From assembly GCA_963806735.1 (NCBI GenBank), contig CAWEBE010000059.1, positions 115,388 to 179,387 of the forward strand: a DNA stretch of 64,000 nucleotides, in the 5' to 3' direction. Both the position numbers and the translations under genes were made by a program. The notes under the pieces are model-generated. The model saw nothing but the letters and a program-made list of their open reading frames with translations. It did no database searches and was not told the origin of the DNA. Below, piece after piece: positions 17,997 through 24,489 of this stretch. The stretch comes from CADEFX01 sp963806735. Lineage in GTDB: Bacteria; Pseudomonadota; Alphaproteobacteria; Rhizobiales; Hyphomicrobiaceae. Numbering within the stretch: the stretch's first letter is position 1; each line of letters begins with the position of its first letter.

Positions 17997-18869
17997 TCAG
18001 ATCGGGCCCTTTGAGCTAACCTCGGCGAGAAATCGCTCGGCATTCTCGTGGAACACTTTGTCCAGGATCTCCGCTGGATACCCCTCCGCGCGCCAGTCTT
18101 TCACCAGTCGCTCGTAGGTGAAGAGCGGATAGTCGCCGCCGAACAGGATGCGGTCCTTCAGGCGCCTCGGAATCTCGTGCTTCAGATCGGCGGTATGGTA
18201 CTTCGGCGACCAGCCGTGCAGCTCGTACCAGATGTTGCGCTTGTGCGTGAGCACGGCTATCACCTCGGCCTGCCAGGGCCAGCCGGGCCGCGCCGCCACG
18301 ATCTTGAGATCGGGATTGTGCGCCGCGACCCAGTCCAGGTGTCGGGGGTGGCAATAATCAAGAATGACGCCGTCGCCGCCTGGGAGACCAGCACCAAGCC
18401 CGGTCGTGCCAACGAAAATCAGCACAGGGATGCCGGCCTCGACGCAGAGATCGTAGTAAGGCTGGTAGGCAGCATCGCTGGCCGGCGGCGACAGCGACGC
18501 GGAGACGGCGTAGCCAAGGAAGCCGATCCTCCGGTCGATGCAGCGGCGCAGCTCCTTAATGCCGTCAGGACCGGCGCGCTGCGGATCGATATGGATCCAG
18601 TGTCCCAGAATGACGTCACGGTGTGCTGCCTCGGTTGCGAAGGCGTAATCGTGCAGCGCGCGCATCTCCTCGAGCGGACGGTATTTGGCGTAACCCAGAT
18701 CCAGGATGGCCCGTACGCTGCTGGCGCGGAAGTAGGCCGCCATCTCAGCTTCGGTGTGATAGCGCGTCTCCGAGTTCCAGGTCGCGCGCTGTTGGGCGAG
18801 CTCCTTTTCCGTCTGCAGCGGATAGCCGCGCCGCGTTCCCCAATGTGAATGGAGGTCGATGATCTTCAT
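17997..18869 (-). CDS. amidohydrolase 2 family protein
   Basis: A 290-residue TIM-barrel metal-dependent hydrolase or decarboxylase starting MKIIDLHSHWG, which supplies the HxH metal motif. A conserved Asp is in LFGGDYPLFTYERL near residue 250, and the C-terminus NAERFLAEV is typical of amidohydrolase_2 proteins. Family members hydrolyse or non-oxidatively decarboxylate aromatic and cyclic acids. It is the first recognisable gene of the operon that runs on through SDR, thioesterase, ligase and the Liv importer. The start at 18869 is chosen because the family begins directly at the HxH strand. Confidence 0.85.
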   Translation of the reverse strand: MKIIDLHSHWGTRRGYPLQTEKELAQQRATWNSETRYHTEAEMAAYFRASSVRAILDLGYAKYRPLEEMRALHDYAFATEAAHRDVILGHWIHIDPQRAGPDGIKELRRCIDRRIGFLGYAVSASLSPPASDAAYQPYYDLCVEAGIPVLIFVGTTGLGAGLPGGDGVILDYCHPRHLDWVAAHNPDLKIVAARPGWPWQAEVIAVLTHKRNIWYELHGWSPKYHTADLKHEIPRRLKDRILFGGDYPLFTYERLVKDWRAEGYPAEILDKVFHENAERFLAEVSSKGPI

Positions 18870-19096
18870 GGTCGCTCGCTCAGTCCGTGGCCGATCTTCA
18901 GCCCACCGGCTGTGACTGTCTCGTTGCCGTCCACGAAGACCATTGTGCCGGGCAACCCAGCACGCGTGCAACCTGTGGCCAATCCGGCGCCGGTCACCTT
19001 AGGCAGAAAGCGCAGCACCAAGACTGCCTCTACCAATTGAGACGCGTCGATGCGCTCTAGCCGGGGCCGATTGTTGCGGAACTTTTCTGACGATCA
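18866..19096 (-). other. open frame without ATG start between protease and amidohydrolase
   Basis: The minus strand is open for about 75 codons from just after the protease stop to a TGA that overlaps the amidohydrolase ATG by four bases (ATGA). It reads QLVEAVLVLRFLPKVTGAGL and later MVFVDGNETVTAGGLKIGHG. No family is recognised. It could be a small gene using TTG or GTG, or the tail of a lost gene. The ATGA overlap suggests translational coupling. Confidence 0.3.
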
Positions 19097-19891
19097 CCTC
19101 CAAAATTGCGATGCCGCAATCGCAAAATTCAAGTTCTGGGCGTCGCGGATCGTGAAGCTCGTGACACCGATCAGGTTTCCGCGATCATCGAACAAGCCAC
19201 CACCTGAAGAGCCCGCCGACAGCGGCGCGGTGATCTGGATGTACTCCGTCGTGTCGCCCCCTATTCTTAGACCGGACAACAGACCAGCGCCCAGCGTGTT
19301 GGCGAGGCCTTTCGGCGAACCGATCGTATAGACTGCTTCGCCGATGGTCAGGGTCGCGTAGTCGCGGAAGCCAGGAACGGGTACGAGCTCACCACCCTGG
19401 ACTCTCAGAAAACAGCGATCTGATGCGAGGTCAGCGCCGACAACATCGGCTTTCAAGGTCGTAGCACCATGGACGAGTGTGACGGTTCGCCCATGCGCGA
19501 CCACATGGCAAGCCGTGACCAGCTCGCGTGGGGAGACCGCGACTGCTGAGCCCTGGGAGCCGAGCGCTGCGACCGTGTAGACGGAAGGGCTCACCCTCTT
19601 GAACAGCTCGCTGGGTGCCAGGCTTTGCCGAAGCAACGCTGAAGGCCTTGGCGCCGGAATGGTCCAGGAGGGCAAGATCGGCTGCGGCACGCTCGCCATG
19701 ACAGGTTGCAGCCTCGGCGCTTTCGCGGTCTTGGGTTTTGCACGAACATCAAACGTTCGCTTCGTCGCGCGATCCTGCTGAACGGGGGCGAGACCTAGCA
19801 GCTGATCTGGTGCAAACGCGAGTTCGGCGGCGGCGCATCCGCCCAGGTGCGAAAGCACGAGCACACCAAGCAACCGCGATACTTTCATCAC
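19094..19891 (-). CDS. trypsin-like serine protease, predicted lipoprotein
   Basis: A 265-residue protein with a lipoprotein signal: hydrophobic LLGVLVLSHLGGC, with the lipobox LGGC placing the lipidated Cys at residue 19. The catalytic triad of a trypsin-like (S1C/DegP-like) domain is visible: His in VTACHVVAHG, Asp in GADLASDRCFL and Ser in APLSAGSSGGGLFDD. No PDZ domain follows. It would act in the periplasm anchored to a membrane. It is the first member of the envelope locus that continues to 24429. Confidence 0.8.
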   Translation of the reverse strand: MMKVSRLLGVLVLSHLGGCAAAELAFAPDQLLGLAPVQQDRATKRTFDVRAKPKTAKAPRLQPVMASVPQPILPSWTIPAPRPSALLRQSLAPSELFKRVSPSVYTVAALGSQGSAVAVSPRELVTACHVVAHGRTVTLVHGATTLKADVVGADLASDRCFLRVQGGELVPVPGFRDYATLTIGEAVYTIGSPKGLANTLGAGLLSGLRIGGDTTEYIQITAPLSAGSSGGGLFDDRGNLIGVTSFTIRDAQNLNFAIAASQFWR

Positions 19892-19906
19892 AGCAAACCC
19901 TCGAAC

Positions 19907-20197
19907 TTAACGACCTGAAGGTTGCGAAGTGATTCGGGCCACAAGAGCCCGATGGGCCATCTGACTGTGGATAACCGCGAGCAAGCGGATACGGTAGTCA
20001 AGAGCACGCCGATGGCCCGTCTTGCAACGAAACGCGACGCGTCTGGTTTGGGCTGCGCGGGTCACAACCAGCTTGGGCGGGGGCCGGAGCACCGTTGGCT
20101 GAGCTGCCCGCACATGGCTACGCAATCCGGCGCCGGCCCCATGAGCGATAAGGAGACCCGCCAACGTTGTCATGGCCAGCCGCCGCGCCGAGGGCAT
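19907..20197 (-). CDS. possible small exported Arg-rich protein
   Basis: A 96-residue frame with an N-terminal hydrophobic stretch (MTTLAGLLIAHGAGAG from residue 9) that could be a signal peptide. The remainder is Arg-rich. There is no clear ribosome site at 20197 or at the internal ATG (20173). It lies 15 bases upstream of the protease on the same strand. The opposite strand also has an open frame here, so coding is uncertain. Confidence 0.35.
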   Translation of the reverse strand: MPSARRLAMTTLAGLLIAHGAGAGLRSHVRAAQPTVLRPPPKLVVTRAAQTRRVAFRCKTGHRRALDYRIRLLAVIHSQMAHRALVARITSQPSGR

Positions 20198-20345
20198 TGA
20201 AATTCAGGACGGCTCGGATCTCATCTCCGGGCCGTCCACACTGCAGGCGACATTCGCCAACGGGATGAGCGCGATGGGTCGAGTGCAGTGCTCGATCCGG
20301 CAGTCACCGGGATAGCGTCAATCGTGGCTGCGCGTGCAAGAACCT

Positions 20346-20918
20346 CTAACGCCTGTGCGATGTGCGCAAGACCCGGCACAAATCGACGAGACCCAGATCA
20401 TACTCGGTCGGGTACCGCAATACGTCGACACATTGGCGTTTGATTCTCGCCTTCTCCGCGCCGCCCTCGGCCTGAAACGTCGTCAAGATTGCTTTGCGAT
20501 GGGCCTTGTCGGCCTTGGACCCTGGTTTGCCCGTGCCGGCCGAGGGCAAGCCAAGGTTGCCCAGTCCGAGCGCGGTACCCAGGCTGCCGAGCCCTGCGGC
20601 GGAATTGGCCGCATTGCCAGCTGCACCGAGCGCACCGCTGGCGGCATTACCAGCCGCGCTCGCTGCGCCGCTTGCCGCTCCAGCCGCACCACCTACCGCT
20701 CCGCCAACTGCACTGGCTGCACCACCTACCGCCCCGCCAACCGCGCCAGCTGCACCGCCTACTGCGCCGCCCACACCTCCACCGCCGCCCGCACCTCCAC
20801 CGCCGCCCGCGCCTCCCCCGAATGAAAGGGCGGGACCAGCCAAGGCCAGGGTTAGGCCCGCCGATATAATCAGCTTTCGAGCATAAGACGCTGGTGAGGG
20901 CGAGGTTGCATCATGCAC
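20346..20918 (-). CDS. secreted Gly/Ala-repeat protein with conserved Cys-containing C-terminal tail
   Basis: A 190-residue protein starting at GTG (20918). A signal peptide (KLIISAGLTLALAGPALS) is followed by a low-complexity region of GGA, AVGGA and AAG repeats (about residues 33-125), resembling glycine-rich structural or wall proteins. The last 35 residues are unlike the rest and read RIKRQCVDVLRYPTEYDLGL then VDLCRVL. The same tail closes the proteins at 21026-22255 and 23347-24429. The ATG two bases downstream of the GTG is out of frame, so the start is not certain. Probably periplasmic or surface-exposed. Confidence 0.65.
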   Translation of the reverse strand: MHDATSPSPASYARKLIISAGLTLALAGPALSFGGGAGGGGGAGGGGGVGGAVGGAAGAVGGAVGGAASAVGGAVGGAAGAASGAASAAGNAASGALGAAGNAANSAAGLGSLGTALGLGNLGLPSAGTGKPGSKADKAHRKAILTTFQAEGGAEKARIKRQCVDVLRYPTEYDLGLVDLCRVLRTSHRR

Positions 20919-21025
20919 TCCTGTCCGAGACGATCATGCGGTGGGACCGCACAGCATTAACCACGTCGTGGCAGAAATGTTCCGTGAACGCACCAACATT
21001 TTCGAAGGTTGTGAGCCCTGCAGGC

Positions 21026-22255
21026 TCACAAGGTCCGGCAAAGATCGACCAGCGCTTTTTCGTAAGCGTCCGGGTCCAATTTGATCTGCGCGCATTGGCG
21101 TCGGAGATGGGCACGGCGCTGCGGGTCAGTACTCTTGCTGTCGCGCTCCAGTAGTGGCGCGGGCGCGAGGTGCCGTGCAGCTGCTGCCCCGGCGGCACTG
21201 TCGCCCTGCGAGCGCGTGGTCTGTAAAAACGGCGGTACCGGAGGGTGATTACGCAAGAATTCCAACTGCTCCGTTGCCGCCTCATGAGCAATCTTAGCCA
21301 CGGCGAGTTGGTCCTGCAGGTGCTGCCGCTGCTGTGCATGCATGTCCTCAGCAGCCCGGTTCCTAACGCGTTCCTCCGCAAACGCCTCTTTGGAGTCACG
21401 CAAACTCCGTTCCGAATTGGCTATCGCAGCGCGCGCAGATTCCAGATCCATCATGAGTTGCGATGCGCGCTCTTCGGCACTGACCTTGGCCGCCTGGAGA
21501 GCCTGTAGGTCGCGTTCCAGCGCGGCTACCGCACGAATAGCCGCTTGCTCGGCGCTGAGGGCAGCCTGTAAGCGCCCTTCGTGCTCGGCTTCGCGCTCTT
21601 GCGCGTCGGACAATTCAGCAGATCGCTTCGGCTGTGCGGCTTCGCTCTCGTGTGCGGATGTGGGCCAGTGGCTCGACCGCTCCGATGCAGGGGGATCCGT
21701 CGCACGACCGTCGGGCGATACCACGAGCGTCCAGGCGGCTGCGGCAGCACCGGCAAGAGCCACGGTGAGGGCCAAGGCGGCAAGAGGTCGCGTGCTCCAG
21801 CTACGCCTGACTGCAGGTACCGCCGGAGGTCCCAGTTTCCAAGGATCGAATGAGCCGAAACTCCAGACGTGTCCTTCCAGATCGCGGCACGAATAGCCGC
21901 GCCCGCCTTCTTCGTACTCGCCGAGTTCGACGGCAATCGCAGCCCCAGATCGCTTGGCACGCTGGTAATGGTCATCGATGTTGGCAACGACGATATAGGT
22001 AAGCTGTGTTTCGGCGCCACCGACCTCGTCCGGCTGCTTCATCAAGGCGTCAAAGCTCGCATCGCCGACGCGGCTGATGATGAACATGCTGCTGCCCAGA
22101 GTGAGCTGGGCACACATCATATCGTCGTTGGAAGCCTTGACGACATGATGCACGTTGAAGCCGAATGCCGCACAGAGCCAGGTGACGGCCCGTGCCGGGT
22201 CTCGATAGCGCAATACAGAGATCATATGGGTCGGGGCAGGGCCCGAAATCCGCAT
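21026..22255 (-). CDS. membrane-anchored VOC-domain protein with coiled coil and shared C-terminal tail
   Basis: A 409-residue protein with unusual architecture. Residues 1-138 form a VOC/glyoxalase-like domain (MISVLRYRDPARAVTWLCAA and ending CRDLEGHVWSFGSFDPW). A single hydrophobic helix follows at about 157-179 (LAALALTVALAGAAAAAWTL). Residues 190-330 are a long Ala/Glu/Arg coiled coil. The final 30 residues carry the tail LRRQCAQIKLDPDAYEKALV then DLCRTL. The coiled coil contains AQQRQHLQDQLAVAKIAHEA, closely matched by the protein at 23347. The VOC domain should lie in the cytoplasm and the coil plus tail in the periplasm (inference from one membrane helix and no signal peptide). Confidence 0.75.
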   Translation of the reverse strand: MRISGPAPTHMISVLRYRDPARAVTWLCAAFGFNVHHVVKASNDDMMCAQLTLGSSMFIISRVGDASFDALMKQPDEVGGAETQLTYIVVANIDDHYQRAKRSGAAIAVELGEYEEGGRGYSCRDLEGHVWSFGSFDPWKLGPPAVPAVRRSWSTRPLAALALTVALAGAAAAAWTLVVSPDGRATDPPASERSSHWPTSAHESEAAQPKRSAELSDAQEREAEHEGRLQAALSAEQAAIRAVAALERDLQALQAAKVSAEERASQLMMDLESARAAIANSERSLRDSKEAFAEERVRNRAAEDMHAQQRQHLQDQLAVAKIAHEAATEQLEFLRNHPPVPPFLQTTRSQGDSAAGAAAARHLAPAPLLERDSKSTDPQRRAHLRRQCAQIKLDPDAYEKALVDLCRTL

Positions 22256-22566
22256 TACACACCTGCTGTCAAGACCTCACGCGTACCGCATGGAAGAGAA
22301 GCACAAGGGCGGTCAAAGAAGCAACATGGAACTCAGCGTGAAGTGGTGGACAGACGCGCCTCGGGCAGTTCTGGACCTGATGCAATAGCCACATGACCTA
22401 CAAACCGATAAGCGCCGATAGTGGCCCTTGGAATAAGGCGCTTGTGCAAGTTCGAACGCAAGTCGATGTCGGTGGTCTATTCGGACGCTCCAACGCTTTT
22501 GTTCGCCATGCAATCCCGTCCGACGTTGGTGGCTTAACATCGAGCAATTCGCACTCGGAGGTGCAA
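22256..22566. other. divergent intergenic region
   Basis: This 311-base gap separates the minus-strand VOC protein from the plus-strand small membrane protein, so promoters for both should be here. A 7-bp inverted repeat (AAGCGCC at 22410-22416, GGCGCTT at 22437-22443) with a 20-base spacer is the only structure noticed. A strong GGAGG at 22557-22561 sets the next start. Confidence 0.3.
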
Positions 22567-22761
22567 ATGCTCGGAGCAAATCCCTCGTTCCCGCCAATCG
22601 AGACCTGGCAGAAGATGAGTGAGAGCGAGCAGGACGCGCTCATTCAAATCATAGAATCAACTCGCCGACGCCGCTCGCGGTTTGTCATCACGCTTGCCTG
22701 CGTCAGCCTTTGCACAGCCATCCTACTGATCGGCTATTATGCGCACCTGATCGCCAAGTAA
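22567..22761 (+). CDS. small C-terminal-anchored membrane protein, 64 aa
   Basis: A 64-residue protein whose start at 22567 is fixed by GGAGG five bases upstream; the in-frame ATG at 22393 has no such site. The N-terminal half is soluble (ETWQKMSESEQDALIQIIES), followed by RRRRSR and one hydrophobic helix (FVITLACVSLCTAILLIGYY). The positive charge before the helix predicts the N-terminus inside. Function unknown; it sits between two genes for shared-tail proteins. Confidence 0.6.
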   Translation: MLGANPSFPPIETWQKMSESEQDALIQIIESTRRRRSRFVITLACVSLCTAILLIGYYAHLIAK

Positions 22762-22787
22762 CCTAGAGCGCAAGTGGGGAGGCTGTT

Positions 22788-23051
22788 CTGGTCGACACCA
22801 AGCCCTTCAACCGAGATGACGCCAAACAGCGCCCAGAAGGTTGGTTTGCGAGCCCACTGGACATTGTTGAGCACCCGTTGCTCACGCGCGGCGAGAAACG
22901 TGTCACTCTAGAGAGATGGCGACTGAACCTGCTTGGTGAGCTTGCGGCAGCCAATGAGGGCATGCACACGCGGGGTTACTCGGCAGCACAGTTGGCGACT
23001 CTTGATGCGATTGAAGAGGCTCGGTCTCGCCTCAGCCGTCCTCCTGAGTGA
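22788..23051 (+). CDS. small conserved-looking protein without ATG/GTG/TTG start
   Basis: An 87-codon frame with clear coding character: TKPFNRDDAKQRPEGWFASP, then LDIVEHPLLTRGEKRVTLER, WRLNLLGELAAANEGMHTRG and ATLDAIEEARSRL. A strong ribosome site GGGGAGG (22776-22782) sits upstream, but the only candidate start at the right spacing is CTG (22788). Either CTG is used or an original ATG/GTG was lost (the next codon is GTC). It lies 26 bases after the small membrane protein. Soluble, charged, alpha-helical; resembles short rhizobial proteins of unknown function. Confidence 0.55.
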   Translation: MVDTKPFNRDDAKQRPEGWFASPLDIVEHPLLTRGEKRVTLERWRLNLLGELAAANEGMHTRGYSAAQLATLDAIEEARSRLSRPPE

Positions 23052-23149
23052 GCGGGTCCAGCGGACCGTCCCGGCCTGACGACACGAGCACTCATGCCGC
23101 CCCTCAACACGGAGGAGCCGGACTTGCCGTGCGCTCCCGAGGGAGCTGC

Positions 23150-23257
23150 ATGCTGGTCGACGTCGGCACGCTCGGGACGTCGGTGACTGTACCGCTCGGT
23201 GTAGCGGGCACAATCTTGTCGCCCATTTTTTGGCACATGGTGAGAGTAAGGTTCTGA
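23150..23257 (+). CDS. possible 35-aa hydrophobic micropeptide
   Basis: A 35-codon frame, MLVDVGTLGTSVTVPLGVAG and onward, preceded by GAGGGAG at proper spacing. The middle is hydrophobic enough to span a membrane. There is no further support, and it sits in the 295-base gap before the next gene. Confidence 0.2.
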   Translation: MLVDVGTLGTSVTVPLGVAGTILSPIFWHMVRVRF

Positions 23258-23346
23258 CCTTCGCCCCATCCCTCGCGTGCGAAAACGTGCAAAGTCACTC
23301 ACAACAGCAGGGCCACACAGCCACGTGTTGCTGGGAGCAGCCTAAC

Positions 23347-24429
23347 ATGTCCGCGAGACTTGCGACCTATGATCAGACCCCACCGCGGTGGGGTACGTCG
23401 TCGTATATTGCTATCCGACGTGCCGGCAGAATCAGGATGCTGCTTGCAAATGCGCTAGTCCTGATCGGGGTCGGCACCATGCTTGCCCTCAATCCTCTCG
23501 GCTTACAACTCGCCCTGGCAACTGACTTGACCCAGCCTCGAACAGTGGCACGAGTTGCCGCGATTGAAGGTGCGCTCGAGCACTTCCCCTATCATGCGAG
23601 CCTGCCTATCCGCAGAGTCGAGGTCAAAGCTGACTTGAAGCTGCTGCTGGCCCAGAGTGAGTCGTCGGCGCTTGATGGAGCAGCGCGTGACGATACGATC
23701 CTTGTGGCGTTTGCCCTGTCCGAGCCCTACAGCATCGACGAGGACATCGCTGCGCAGCATGGTCTCGAGCTGATCGACCGGACGGAATTGTCCTCGTTTG
23801 GCTTGCGTATTGTGCGCTATCGCGTTCAGACCAATCAGCCGATCGGGCCGGTCATCGCCAACTTGCGAAAAGATCAGCGCATCAGCAGCGTGCAAGCCAA
23901 TGTCGAGTATGGCCTTCCGACCCGAAGCGAAGTCACGAAAGAGAGTGGTCCAGGCGTCGGCCAGCAAACCAAGCAGTATGATCCACAAGGGGCATCGCTT
24001 CGGCGGCGCTTAAACAGCGATGCCGCGGTTGCTCGTACCATTGGTGGCCCAAGAGCAGCCGCGCAATCGCGCGTCAGCGGGGTTGTGCGAGCGCCCAAGG
24101 CTACCAAGCCGACGAATCGATCTCTCACTTACGAACGCCAGCGCCAACAATTGCTCGATCAACTGACAGTGGCCGAGGAAGCTCGAAGGATGGCAATGGA
24201 GGAGCTTGAAGAACTCGAGCGCAGCCAGACACGAGAAGGCGTGGAGGTTTCAGGGGGTACGTCTGCTGCTTTTGTAGCGAATCGACATTCTGCGAGCCCA
24301 TGGCCGAGAGACGACGCCAGAGACACCGATGGCTCGCAACGGGCCAATCTCCGTCGCCGGTGCATCGAGATCAGGGTCGATCCAGACGGATACGAGAAAG
24401 CGCTGGTGGACCTTTGTCGGACGCTGTGA
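23347..24429 (+). CDS. orphan subtilase-prodomain-like protein with coiled coil and shared C-terminal tail
   Basis: A 360-residue protein; the ATG at 23347 has GGGAGC upstream, better than the ATG at 23230. Residues 31-58 form a signal or anchor helix. Residues about 115-188 (DDTILVAFALSEPYSIDEDI and onward to RISSVQANVEYGL) resemble the N-terminal prodomain of rhizobial S8 subtilases, where such a domain precedes the catalytic part. No Asp/His/Ser subtilase motifs follow. Instead there is a short coiled coil (ERQRQQLLDQLTVAEEARRM) and the tail LRRRCIEIRVDPDGYEKALV then DLCRTL. It may be a stand-alone protease inhibitor or chaperone domain (inference). Confidence 0.65.
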   Translation: MSARLATYDQTPPRWGTSSYIAIRRAGRIRMLLANALVLIGVGTMLALNPLGLQLALATDLTQPRTVARVAAIEGALEHFPYHASLPIRRVEVKADLKLLLAQSESSALDGAARDDTILVAFALSEPYSIDEDIAAQHGLELIDRTELSSFGLRIVRYRVQTNQPIGPVIANLRKDQRISSVQANVEYGLPTRSEVTKESGPGVGQQTKQYDPQGASLRRRLNSDAAVARTIGGPRAAAQSRVSGVVRAPKATKPTNRSLTYERQRQQLLDQLTVAEEARRMAMEELEELERSQTREGVEVSGGTSAAFVANRHSASPWPRDDARDTDGSQRANLRRRCIEIRVDPDGYEKALVDLCRTL

Positions 24430-24489
24430 AAACCGGCGCTCCTGACAGCATAACGAGAGGTGACTTCATGCGCGGGTCGTCCCTGGCGG

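Noticed and set aside
19026..19045. tRNA-like D-arm motif on the minus strand (TCAATTGGTAGAG)
   Set aside because: No matching acceptor, anticodon or T-arm could be formed around it.
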